DNA from: DASQMT01 sp963835735
GTDB lineage: Bacteria; Actinomycetota; Thermoleophilia; Solirubrobacterales; Solirubrobacteraceae
DNA: 64,000 nt
Direction: 5' to 3'
Assembly: GCA_963835735.1 (NCBI GenBank)
Contig: CAWIGP010000001.1
Span: forward strand, 62,001 to 126,000
Under the pieces are notes generated by a model, which was not told the origin of the DNA, made no database searches, and was given only the letters and a program-made list of their open reading frames with translations. The translations under genes were made by a program, and so were the position numbers. How positions within the stretch are numbered: the first letter of the stretch is position 1; every line of letters begins with the position of its first letter. Shown here in pieces: positions 29,929-37,697 of the stretch.

Positions 29929-31815
29929 ATGTCCGCTCCGCTCGTCAGCGACCCGCTGCTCGCCCCCGCGCTCCCCGGCCTGGGGCCGGAGCCGCCGGAG
30001 CCGTTCGCGCGGGCGCGTGAGCCGTCGGCGGCGCTGCGCGAGGTGTTCGGCTTCCCGGGCTTCAGGCGTGGCCAGCGGGAGGCGGTAGCGGCGGTGATTG
30101 GGCCCCACCCACCGCGCGACGTCCTGGTCGTGATGCCGACCGGCTCGGGCAAGTCGCTCTGCTACCAGCTCCCGGCGCTGATGCGCGCGGACCTGACGCT
30201 GGTCGTCTCGCCGCTCGTCTCGCTGATGCAGGACCAGGTCGAGGCGCTCGAGCGGGTGGCTCCGGGCAAGGTCGCGCTCGTGAACGCGCAGCAGGACGCG
30301 GCGGCCAACTGGGCGGCGGTGGACCGCGCGGTTTCGGGGCGGGCGCGGCTGCTGTACGTCGCGCCGGAGCGCTTCTCCTCGCCGGGGTTCCTGGAGCGTG
30401 TGCGGCGGGCGAAGATCGGGCTGTTCGTTGTCGACGAGGCGCACTGCGTGTCGCAGTGGGGGCACGACTTCCGGCCGGACTACTTCCGCCTGGCCGACGC
30501 CGCGCGCTGGTTGGGCGCCGAGGCGATCGTCGCTTCCACCGCGACTGCCACGCCACGCGTCGCCGACGACATCGTCGCGCGCCTCGGGCTGCGCGACCCT
30601 GTGCGGATCGCAACGGGCTTCGACCGGCCGAACCTGTCGTTCGCGGTTGTGCCGTGCGCGACCAAGGAGGCGGGGCATCGCGGGATCGCCGCGACGCTCG
30701 CGGAGCCGGACGCGCTGCCGGCGATCGTGTACGCGGGCACGCGTGCGGAGTGTGACCGGCTCGCGACGCGGCTCGGGCACGAGCTCGGCACGTCCGTGCT
30801 GGCCTACCACGCCGGGCTGCCACGCGAGGCGCGCGCGGAGGCGCAGCGGCGCTTCATGGCCGGCGAGGTCGACGTGGTCGTGGCGACGAACGCGTTCGGG
30901 ATGGGCGTCGACAAGGCCGACGTGCGGACGGTCTGCCACGAGGCGGTGCCCGGGTCGATCGAGGCGTACTACCAGGAGGCCGGCCGCGCGGGCCGCGACG
31001 GCAAGCCTGCGCGCTGCCTGCTGTTCGCGTGCGCGCGCGACAAGGGGCTGCATGTCTTCTTCATCGAGCGCTCGACCGTTGAGGAGCCGGCGCTCCAGCT
31101 GATCGGCCGGAGGCTCACGTCCGACCCGCCGCAGTTCAACCTGCCGGCCGCGGTGCTCGCGGGCGAGGCGGGCTGCGACGAGGAGGTGGTGCGCGCGATC
31201 GTCGGCCATCTCACGCGGGTGGGCGTCGTCAAGCCGAGGCCGTCCTCGCCTGATGTGGTCGCCGGGCAGGTGACGGGGGCGTTCGATGCGCTTGCCTTCG
31301 CCAAGTGCAAGGCCGCTGCGCAGGAGGGGACGCGCGCGCGCTGGCGCCAATACCGCTCCGTTTGGAGCTGGGTCGAGGGATCGTCCTGCCGGCGCGAGGG
31401 CATCCTGGCGCATTTCGGCGATCGCCAGGCGCCGGCGGCCGACGGCTCGTGCTGCGACGTCTGCGATCCGTCGCTGGCCCCGGCGCCGCCGGTGCTTCGC
31501 GGCGGCGGCCGTGATCACGGCCCGCGGCAGCTCGCAGCGCGTCCGGTCGCGCCGGGCGACACCGCCGCGCTGGACGAGGCGATCGTCGAGGTCGTCGCGC
31601 TCGCACGGCCTTCGCTCGGGCGTACGCGCGCGGTCGAGGTGCTGCGCGGCGGCCGCTCGAAGGTGCTGCTCAAGCACGGCTGGGACGGGCTGCCCCACTA
31701 CGGCACGTTCGGTCACCTGAGCGGCTCCTCGGTGCTCGAGCGCGTCGACGCCCTGCTCGACGCCGGCACGCTGAAGTCGAGCGGCGGCCACTACCCGGTG
31801 CTGGAGGCCGCGTGA
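29929..31815 (+). CDS. recQ: ATP-dependent DNA helicase RecQ
   Basis: 3'-5' DNA helicase acting in recombination and fork repair. 628 residues from ATG 29929; an upstream in-frame extension of 20 codons is less likely. Motifs: Walker A VVMPTGSGKSLCYQLPA, DEAHCVSQWGHDFRPDY, ASTATATPRV, and FGMGVDKADVRTVCH with GRAGRDGKPA. A zinc-binding site is formed by CRREGILAHFGD and CCDVC. After it comes a winged-helix RQC region (about 530-628). A HRDC domain is not evident, so this is a short RecQ. Upstream 228 bases separate it from a divergent gene and show no other feature. Confidence 0.95.
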   Translation: MSAPLVSDPLLAPALPGLGPEPPEPFARAREPSAALREVFGFPGFRRGQREAVAAVIGPHPPRDVLVVMPTGSGKSLCYQLPALMRADLTLVVSPLVSLMQDQVEALERVAPGKVALVNAQQDAAANWAAVDRAVSGRARLLYVAPERFSSPGFLERVRRAKIGLFVVDEAHCVSQWGHDFRPDYFRLADAARWLGAEAIVASTATATPRVADDIVARLGLRDPVRIATGFDRPNLSFAVVPCATKEAGHRGIAATLAEPDALPAIVYAGTRAECDRLATRLGHELGTSVLAYHAGLPREARAEAQRRFMAGEVDVVVATNAFGMGVDKADVRTVCHEAVPGSIEAYYQEAGRAGRDGKPARCLLFACARDKGLHVFFIERSTVEEPALQLIGRRLTSDPPQFNLPAAVLAGEAGCDEEVVRAIVGHLTRVGVVKPRPSSPDVVAGQVTGAFDALAFAKCKAAAQEGTRARWRQYRSVWSWVEGSSCRREGILAHFGDRQAPAADGSCCDVCDPSLAPAPPVLRGGGRDHGPRQLAARPVAPGDTAALDEAIVEVVALARPSLGRTRAVEVLRGGRSKVLLKHGWDGLPHYGTFGHLSGSSVLERVDALLDAGTLKSSGGHYPVLEAA

Positions 31816-31852
31816 GCGGCGGGCGCGCGTCTCGCCCGATGGCGGCGGCGCC

Positions 31853-32461
31853 GTGAACGTCGGCGTCCTCGCCTCCGGCGAGGGGTCGAATCTGCAGGCG
31901 ATCCTCGACCGCGTTCACGGCCGCGAGGGCGTGCGGGTGGTCGCGGTCGGTTCGGACAACCCGGACGCGCGCGCGCTGGCGCGCGGCCGCGCCGCCGGCT
32001 TGCCGGTCCGGGCGTTCCCGGTCGACGAGCACGCAGACCGGCGCGCGCGCGACCTCGCGATGGCCGACTGGCTCACCGGCGCCGGGGTCGAGCTCGTCGT
32101 GCTCGCCGGCTACATGCAGCTCGTCGACCCGGCATTCCTCGCCCGTTTCCCGCAGCGCGTGATCAACGTCCACCCCGCGCTGCTGCCCTCGTTCGCCGGC
32201 ATCGGCGCGGTCGAGCAGGCGCTCGCGCACGGCGTCAAGGTGTTCGGCGTGACGGTCCACTTCGTCGACGAGGGCGTCGACACGGGGCCGATCATCGCCC
32301 AGCGGGCGCTCGACCTGCCCGATGCGCGTGACGTGGACCAGGTGCGGGCCGCGCTGCGCCCGCTCGAGCACGACCTCCTGACCGAGGCGGTCCGGCTGAT
32401 CGCAGGCGGCTCGGTCCTTATCGATCCGGATAACCCGCGCCGGGTCGTCGTGCAGCGCTGA
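31853..32461 (+). CDS. purN: Phosphoribosylglycinamide formyltransferase PurN
   Basis: Transfers the formyl group from 10-formyl-THF to GAR. 202 residues from GTG 31853. NVGVLASGEGSNLQAIL at the N-terminus, the catalytic Asn and His in RVINVHPALLPSFAG, and the Asp in VHFVDEGVDTGPII. Complete. Lies 24 bases before purH in one unit. Confidence 0.96.
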   Translation: MNVGVLASGEGSNLQAILDRVHGREGVRVVAVGSDNPDARALARGRAAGLPVRAFPVDEHADRRARDLAMADWLTGAGVELVVLAGYMQLVDPAFLARFPQRVINVHPALLPSFAGIGAVEQALAHGVKVFGVTVHFVDEGVDTGPIIAQRALDLPDARDVDQVRAALRPLEHDLLTEAVRLIAGGSVLIDPDNPRRVVVQR

Positions 32462-32485
32462 CCGTGCCTTGTAAGGTGCGGCCAG

Positions 32486-34054
32486 ATGACGCAGCCGGGT
32501 GACGTGCGGGTTCGCCGGGCGCTGCTGTCGGTGTCCGACAAGCGCGGGATCGCGGACTTCGCACGGGGCCTTGCCGAGCTCGGCGTGGAACTGGTCTCCA
32601 CCGGCGGCACCGCCCGCGAGCTGTTCGAGGCGGGCCTGGTGGTGCGCCCGATCGAGCACTTCACCGGCTTCCCGGAGATCATGGGCGGGCGCGTGAAGAC
32701 GCTCCACCCGAAGCTCTACGCAGGGCTGCTGGCGCTGCGCGACGACCCCGAGCACATGATCGCCGCCGAGGAGCAAGGCATCGAGTTCGTCGACCTCGTC
32801 TGCGTGAACCTCTATCCGTTCGAGCGCACCGCGGCCCAGCGCGGCGCAACCGATCATGAGGTGATCGAGAACATCGACATCGGCGGGCCGGCGATGATCC
32901 GCGCGGCCGCGAAGAACTTCGCGTTCAGCGCGGTCGTGACGCGGCCCGAGATGTACGACGCCGTCCTTCAGGAGCTGACCGACGCCGAGGGGAAGCTGTC
33001 GCTCGGCACGCGCGAGTCGCTCGCGGCCGAGGCGTTCTCCTACAGCGCGCGGTACGACACGGCGATCGCGCGCTGGTTCGCCGAGAAGCAGGAGGACTTC
33101 CCGCCGGTGATGATGTCGGCGTACGAGAAGGTCACCGACCTCGCGTATGGCGAGAACCCGCACCAGCGCGCCGCCTACTACTCGCAGGTGGGCGCGCGCA
33201 TGCACGTGCTGTCGATGGTCAAGCAGGTCGCGGGGAAGGACCTCTCGTTCAACAACGTGCTCGACCTGAACTCGGGCCGGCTGCTGGTCGAGGAGTTCAA
33301 CGTCCCCGCCTGCGCGATCATCAAGCACAACAACCCGTGCGGCGCCGCGGTGGGCAGCTCGGGACTCGAGGCCTACGAGCGCGCGTTCGCCTGCGACCCG
33401 CGGTCGGCGTTCGGCGGCGTGGTCTGCCTGAACCGGGCGGTCGACCGCGAGATGGCCGAGCTGCTGCTCGGGCGGTTCTGCGAGGTCCTGTTCGCTCCGC
33501 GGTTCACCGAGGAAGCGCTCGAGCTGCTCGAGGCCAGGCCGAACATGCGCATCCTGGAGGACAACGAGCGGCGCCGCTTCAATATCGCCGAGCGCGACCT
33601 CAAGCGGGTGATGGGCGGGTTGCTCGTGCAGGATCGCGACATCGACCTCGAGGACCGCTCGGAGATGGAGGTCGTGACCGAGCGCAAGCCGAGTGAGGCC
33701 GAGTGGGGCGAGATGCTGTTCGGCTGGAAGGTCTGCAAGCACGTGCGCTCCAACGCGATCGTGCTCGCGCACGGGCTGGCATCGGTCGGGATCGGCGCCG
33801 GGCAGATGAGCCGGGTCGACTCGGTGCGGCTGGCGATCGAGAAGGCGCGCGAGGTGGGCTCAGAGCTGCACGGCGCCGCGCTCGCATCGGACGCGTTCTT
33901 CCCGTTCGCCGACGGCCCGCAGCTCGCCGTCGAGGCGGGGATAACGTCGATCATCCAGCCCGGCGGCTCCAAGCGCGACCTCGAGGTCGTCGAGGCCGCC
34001 GACGCCGCCGGCATCAGCATGGTCTTCACGCACCGGCGGCACTTCAGGCACTGA
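32486..34054 (+). CDS. purH: Bifunctional AICAR formyltransferase / IMP cyclohydrolase PurH
   Basis: Last two steps to IMP. 522 residues. N-terminal MGS-like cyclohydrolase domain with LLSVSDKRGIADFARGL, STGGTAREL, GFPEIMGGRVKTLHPK; C-terminal transformylase with YGENPHQRAAYY, KDLSFNNVLDL, IIKHNNPCGAAVG and DAFFPFADG. Everything expected is present. Followed by a convergent TetR gene 17 bases away. Confidence 0.97.
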   Translation: MTQPGDVRVRRALLSVSDKRGIADFARGLAELGVELVSTGGTARELFEAGLVVRPIEHFTGFPEIMGGRVKTLHPKLYAGLLALRDDPEHMIAAEEQGIEFVDLVCVNLYPFERTAAQRGATDHEVIENIDIGGPAMIRAAAKNFAFSAVVTRPEMYDAVLQELTDAEGKLSLGTRESLAAEAFSYSARYDTAIARWFAEKQEDFPPVMMSAYEKVTDLAYGENPHQRAAYYSQVGARMHVLSMVKQVAGKDLSFNNVLDLNSGRLLVEEFNVPACAIIKHNNPCGAAVGSSGLEAYERAFACDPRSAFGGVVCLNRAVDREMAELLLGRFCEVLFAPRFTEEALELLEARPNMRILEDNERRRFNIAERDLKRVMGGLLVQDRDIDLEDRSEMEVVTERKPSEAEWGEMLFGWKVCKHVRSNAIVLAHGLASVGIGAGQMSRVDSVRLAIEKAREVGSELHGAALASDAFFPFADGPQLAVEAGITSIIQPGGSKRDLEVVEAADAAGISMVFTHRRHFRH

Positions 34055-34071
34055 CGCCGGGCAGCAGCAGC

Positions 34072-34698
34072 TCAGCCCTCGCCGTAGAGCACGCGCGACC
34101 AGATCGTGTGCAGCGTCTGCGCGACGACGGCGCGCTCGGCCGTCGGCTCCCGCCCGAGCGTGAGCGTGAGATAACGCTCGTTCATCCACACGAGCGCGGT
34201 CGCGGTCTCGCGCGCGTCGAGCGGCAGGACCCTGCCGGCGGCGATCTCGTGCTCGATGTGCTCCGCGGTGACCTCGACGAAGCTGTTCACGAGCTGGTTG
34301 TAGGCCTCGTCGACGTCGGGATCGTCGGCCGCCGCGTCGGCCAGCGCGCGCAGCACCGGGCCATGCTCCGCGAACACGGCGACGATCCCCTCGGTCGCCT
34401 CGCGCGCCAGCGTCGGCCCGTCGCCCTCGCCCTTGAACCAGCGGTCGGCCATCGTGAACAGCTCGCCGCCGATGTGCTCGACAACGCGCAGCACGAGGTG
34501 GTGGCGGTCGCGGAAGTACACGTAGAACGACGGCCGCGACAGGTCGGTCCGCCGCATCACCTCGTCAACGGTCAGCTCGCGGAACGGCCGCTCGCGCAGC
34601 AGCGCCTCGGCGGCCGCGATGATCTCCTGCTCGGCGACCTCGGGAGTGCGGCGGCGCCTGCGCCGCGGCTCTGACTGGTGGGGGACGTTCACGGCCAC
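34072..34698 (-). CDS. TetR family transcriptional regulator, EthR-like
   Basis: 208 residues from GTG. Basic N-tail (RRRRRR), HTH at about 30-75 with LTVDEVMRRTDLSRPSFYVYFRDR, and a helical C-domain with the RALADAAADDPDVDEAYNQ and LVWMNERYL pieces seen in EthR-type regulators. No divergent partner: the next feature is tRNA-Glu 43 bases upstream, so its targets are probably elsewhere. Confidence 0.85.
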   Translation of the reverse strand: MAVNVPHQSEPRRRRRRTPEVAEQEIIAAAEALLRERPFRELTVDEVMRRTDLSRPSFYVYFRDRHHLVLRVVEHIGGELFTMADRWFKGEGDGPTLAREATEGIVAVFAEHGPVLRALADAAADDPDVDEAYNQLVNSFVEVTAEHIEHEIAAGRVLPLDARETATALVWMNERYLTLTLGREPTAERAVVAQTLHTIWSRVLYGEG

Positions 34699-34741
34699 GG
34701 GCTGAGCCTACCCCGTGGCGGCCCTAGAATGACCGGCGCGC

Positions 34742-34813
34742 GCCCCCATGGTGTAACGGTGAGCACGACGGCCTTTCACGCCGTAAGAGCGAGTTCGACC
34801 CTCGCTGGGGGTA
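34742..34813 (+). tRNA. tRNA-Glu (TTC)
   Basis: 72 bases that fold as a tRNA. Acceptor GCCCCCA pairs with TGGGGGT (one G-T at the end), discriminator A; anticodon stem ACGGC/GCCGT with loop CTTTCAC gives anticodon TTC; T arm GAGTTCGACCCTC. No CCA is encoded. Intact, no intron. Confidence 0.95.
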
Positions 34814-34875
34814 CTGGCCGACGATCACCGGGGTTCGATGTCGGCGCGGATTCCGTCCGGTGATGATGCGAACAT

Positions 34876-35568
34876 GTGTTCGTGAAGCCGGCGGAACGAG
34901 CAGAGGCAAGGCGCCTGCGGAGAGATGAGGGTATGGCGATCGGGGCGATCGCAGCCCGTCTCGGCGTGTCGAAGAGCTCCGTAAGCCTCTGGGTCCGCGA
35001 CGTCGCGCTCACCGCCGAGCAGGAAGCCGTGCTGCTGGCGCAGGACCCCGCACGCAACGGACAGCTGCTCGGGATGCGCGTGCGCCGCGAGCGCTGCCGC
35101 GAGCGCCGAATCGAAGCGCAGGAGCACGGCCGGGCGCTAGCCCGCCAGGGCGACGCGATCCACCGCGGCGGCTGCATGCTCTATTGGGCCGAGGGCTCGA
35201 AGAGACGGAATACCGTCCAGATCGTCAACTCGGACTCCGATCTGCTCGTCACGTTTCTGCGCTTTCTTCGGACGTGCTACGCGGTGCCGGACGCAGCGGT
35301 CACGTTCTCGGTCAACTGCTTTCTCGGCAACGGCTTGACGCTGGACGAGATCAACAGCTGGTGGCTACGCGGCCTGGCACTTCCGGACGGCTGCCTGCGA
35401 CGGGCTGTAGTAAACCGGCCGTCGTCGGCGTCCAAACAGCGCAAGGGCCACGTCCTCCCGTACGGGACCGGCCGCCTCGCGGTCCATTCCACCGACGTGA
35501 TCCAGAGCATCTATGGAGCGATCCAGGAGTACGCCGGTATCGACCGCCCGGCGTGGCTGGACCTCTAG
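34876..35568 (+). CDS. HTH protein with LAGLIDADG-like motif, abutting the intron-bearing tRNA-Lys
   Basis: 230 residues from GTG 34876. N-terminal helix-turn-helix (about 8-45): AIGAIAARLGVSKSSVSLWVRDV. From about residue 95: GGCMLYWAEGSKRRNTVQIVNSD, followed by LLVTFLRFLRTCY and a further alpha/beta part to the end. MLYWAEGSK has the spacing and helical context of a LAGLIDADG helix with its acidic residue. I read it as a probable homing-endonuclease-like protein; a DNA-binding regulator is the alternative. The TAG stop is separated by a single base from the 3' end of tRNA-Lys on the opposite strand, and tRNA-Glu lies upstream. Confidence 0.6.
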   Translation: MFVKPAERAEARRLRRDEGMAIGAIAARLGVSKSSVSLWVRDVALTAEQEAVLLAQDPARNGQLLGMRVRRERCRERRIEAQEHGRALARQGDAIHRGGCMLYWAEGSKRRNTVQIVNSDSDLLVTFLRFLRTCYAVPDAAVTFSVNCFLGNGLTLDEINSWWLRGLALPDGCLRRAVVNRPSSASKQRKGHVLPYGTGRLAVHSTDVIQSIYGAIQEYAGIDRPAWLDL

Positions 35569-35569
35569 G

Positions 35570-35902
35570 TGGGCCGTCTGGGACTCGAACCCAGAACCAC
35601 GGGATTAACCTGCCGCACCGGCTTTCACCGGCCACCCGCGCCGCCGGCGCGGGCTTGCGGTCTGGACCATCTCTTCACCCTCGGCCGGTCCCGTTAGGGT
35701 GGGCGGCGTATGGCCTCTGAGGGCTCTCCCGCACTGGCGGGGTTGCCTGCTGATCGCCCAATCCCGTGGGATTGTCACCGAAGCGCTCCTCGGTACCCAG
35801 GGCTCTAAGGGGGTTCCAGCAAATAGCCGCCGACGAACTAGCGGTCTCCCGACTAGCGCTCCTTCCAGAAGTCCCTTGCTCTGCCAATTGAGCTAACGGC
35901 CC
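35570..35902 (-). tRNA. tRNA-Lys (TTT) interrupted by a group I intron
   Basis: The 5' exon is 35902-35869 (34 nt) and the 3' exon 35608-35570 (39 nt). Joined, they give exactly 73 nt with all tRNA parts: acceptor GGGCCGT/ACGGCCC and discriminator A, D stem GCTC/GAGC, anticodon stem GGGA/TCCC with loop CTTTTAA, T arm CTGGG-TTCGAGT-CCCAG. The anticodon is TTT, lysine, and the A discriminator suits Lys rather than Asn. The first anticodon base is encoded 260 nt away from the other two. No CCA is encoded. Confidence 0.92.
35609..35868 (-). ncRNA. Group I self-splicing intron (IC3-like) in tRNA-Lys
   Basis: 260 nt after a 5' exon ending in U and itself ending in G, as group I introns require. 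The 3' half contains, in order, CAGAGGCCAU (P7 5' strand, about 35719-35710), ACCCUAACGG ... CCGAGGGUGAAGAGAUGGUCC (P8 and P7 3' strand, 35700-35662), and a GNRA-type P9 hairpin CCGGUGAAAGCCGG. These match the core of cyanobacterial tRNA-Leu introns as I remember them. The insertion after position 34 is the same site as in tRNA-Leu(UAA). No ORF of note inside. The P1 pairing with the exon was not resolved by eye. Confidence 0.88.
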
Positions 35903-35996
35903 GCACCAGGCAAGTCTAGTCGTGAGCGCGCTTCGCGATCGCCGGAGCCCGAAAGCGTATTGGTCCACCCGCAGGCCCCTCCTAGGTTGATCCGAT

Positions 35997-36464
35997 ATGG
36001 AAGACCGAAACGGTCACGGCCCGGTCCTGATCGCCTACGACGGTTCCGACGAGGCGAAGGCCGCGATCGAGGAAGCCGCGCGTCAGCTGAGCCCGAACCG
36101 GGAGGCCGTGGTGCTCACCGTGTGGCAACCGGTCGGTGCGCTGCCGTTCGCCGGGGCGGCCAACGGCGTGCAGGGGATCGAAGAGAGCATCGCGGCGGAG
36201 GCGTTGACCGTCGCAAAAGAAGGCGCCGAGCTGGCGACTTCGGCCGGCTTCCGGGCAACGCCGGTGGTCGATAGCAACAGCCCGGTCTGGCAGAGCATCG
36301 TCTCGACCGCGGAACAGCGTGCGGCAAGCCTCGTGGTGATGGGCTCGCACGGACGGACCGGACTCGGATACGTGCTGATGGGCAGCGTCGCCGCGGCAGT
36401 GGCTCGGCACGGCGCGCTCCCGGTCCTGATCGTTCACGCGCCGTCCGACGAGTCGGACGGCTGA
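35997..36464 (+). CDS. Universal stress protein UspA family
   Basis: Single Usp domain, 155 residues. Begins with the strand VLIAYDGSDEAKAAIEEA and carries the ATP-binding signature GSHGRTGLGYVLMGSVA (G-2x-G-9x-GS) near residues 120-136, so it is probably the ATP-binding type. Eighteen bases separate it from the acidic repeat protein downstream, suggesting co-transcription. Triggers are unknown. Confidence 0.92.
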   Translation: MEDRNGHGPVLIAYDGSDEAKAAIEEAARQLSPNREAVVLTVWQPVGALPFAGAANGVQGIEESIAAEALTVAKEGAELATSAGFRATPVVDSNSPVWQSIVSTAEQRAASLVVMGSHGRTGLGYVLMGSVAAAVARHGALPVLIVHAPSDESDG

Positions 36465-36482
36465 GCCGCGCGAGCGGCGACG

Positions 36483-37697
36483 GTGCGCTCCGCCGACGGC
36501 ACCGAGCTGCTCGAGCGGCTGCTCCAGGACGCCGGCTTCCGCGCCCGCTTTCGCCACGACCCGGCGGCCGCCGCGAGAGAGGCGGGGTTTCCGGAGCTCG
36601 CCGAACGGCTCGCGGCGGACGCGACCCTGTCGCTCGAGCCGCTCGAGCTCCGCGAGTCGCGCTCGAGCATCGGCGGCGTGATGCTCGCCGCGGCGGTCGA
36701 GGGCTTGGGGTTGTTCGAGCTCGCCGACCAGTTCGGTGACGAGGCGCACGCCGCCGTACGGCCGCGGGGCGACGGGGCCGGGTCCGCGTTGCATGACGAG
36801 GCAGCCGAGCCGCTGACTGTGCCGGACGACGACGTGGAGCCCGAGCAGGACGAGCGCGCGCTTGCGCCAGACGACGCGACCGAGCCCGACGAGCAGGAGC
36901 CGGACGACGACGAGCCGGACGAGGAGGAGCCGGACGAGGAAGAGCCGGACGAGGAAGAGCCCGACGAGGAAGAGCCGGACGAGGAAGAGCCCGACGAGGA
37001 GGAACCAGACGAGGACGACGAAGACGACGAGCGCGAGTCGGTCGATAGGGGCGAGCCGGACGAGTCGGACGCCGATGGCGATCAGGACGACGCCGGCGAC
37101 GAGGGCGACAGCGATGAATCCGACGGATCCCCGGCCCCCGCACTCGATCCTGGCGACAACTGGCGGCCCACGCCCGACCAGTACGGGATGGCGGGCGGCG
37201 GGGGACCGCGGTCGCCGATCGACGCCGCCGTCCTGGACAACGCGCGCATCACGCTCGATGCCGACGGCAGGCGTGACTTCGCCTCCGGGCGCATGGATCC
37301 GCGCGTCGGCCAGGTCCTCCTGAGGCTCGCCGAGAAGCACCGGATCACGCTTTCCGCCGCGACCTCCGATCACGCGCAGAACACTGCCGGTGGTTCGCCG
37401 TCCAACCATTGGTACGGCCGCGCCGTCGACATCGCCACGGTGGACGGGGAGATCGTGCGCCCGGGCAGTGCTGCCGGCCGCGAGGTCGCCGCCGAGCTGC
37501 AACAGCTTGATGCCTCGATCCGGCCCGACGAGGTGGGCACGCCGTGGGCGTTCTCCGCCCCTGGGTTCTTCACCGACTCGGACCATCAGGACCACATCCA
37601 CGTCGCGTTCGACGGCTCCATCTCGCGCAGCTGGAAGCCACGGAGCGAGACCCGCGTGATGCGCGCGCTGGCGCCGGACGAAGTCGACGAGCCCTAG
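36483..37697 (+). CDS. Leader-like domain / acidic PDEEE repeat / M15-like peptidase fold protein
   Basis: 404 residues from GTG 36483, very acidic. N-terminus (1-60): LLERLLQDAGFRARFRHDPAAAAREAGF, a motif I know from actinobacterial proteins and reminiscent of Nif11/NHLP leader peptides. Then a linker with seven tandem EPDEE units (about 144-178) and further D/E-rich sequence to about 225. C-terminal globular part contains NHWYGRAVDIA (His-x6-Asp, about 309-316) and HQDHIHVAF (about 370), which match zinc-ligand positions of M15-type DD-peptidase folds. There is no classical signal peptide, so if it acts on peptidoglycan it must leave the cell by another route. Function unproven. Confidence 0.7.
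   Translation: MRSADGTELLERLLQDAGFRARFRHDPAAAAREAGFPELAERLAADATLSLEPLELRESRSSIGGVMLAAAVEGLGLFELADQFGDEAHAAVRPRGDGAGSALHDEAAEPLTVPDDDVEPEQDERALAPDDATEPDEQEPDDDEPDEEEPDEEEPDEEEPDEEEPDEEEPDEEEPDEDDEDDERESVDRGEPDESDADGDQDDAGDEGDSDESDGSPAPALDPGDNWRPTPDQYGMAGGGGPRSPIDAAVLDNARITLDADGRRDFASGRMDPRVGQVLLRLAEKHRITLSAATSDHAQNTAGGSPSNHWYGRAVDIATVDGEIVRPGSAAGREVAAELQQLDASIRPDEVGTPWAFSAPGFFTDSDHQDHIHVAFDGSISRSWKPRSETRVMRALAPDEVDEP
36912..37016 (+). repeat. Seven tandem 15-bp coding repeats
   Basis: Seven copies of GAGCCGGACGAGGAA with silent CCG/CCC/CCA and GAA/GAG changes, encoding EPDEE units. The third-position variation shows that selection keeps the amino acids. Could expand or contract by slippage in frame. 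Confidence 0.9.

Noticed and set aside
28351..31791. Very long minus-strand frame (more than 1100 codons) running from the aminotransferase through recQ
   Set aside because: Only the part up to ATG 29700 matches a family; the rest is antisense of recQ with arginine-rich composition, a normal effect of high GC.
31670..33772. Minus-strand frame of 700 codons over purN and purH
   Set aside because: Mirror of conserved genes, no independent evidence.
35570..35902. tRNA-Asn (GTT) as alternative reading of the split tRNA
   Set aside because: Splicing one base earlier would give GTT, but the intron would then begin after position 33 and the discriminator A and overall sequence suit lysine; the U34/intron/terminal-G borders fit group I rules better.
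36912..37016. CRISPR-like array
   Set aside because: Direct 15-bp repeats without spacers inside a coding region; protein repeat, not CRISPR. No CRISPR was seen elsewhere.
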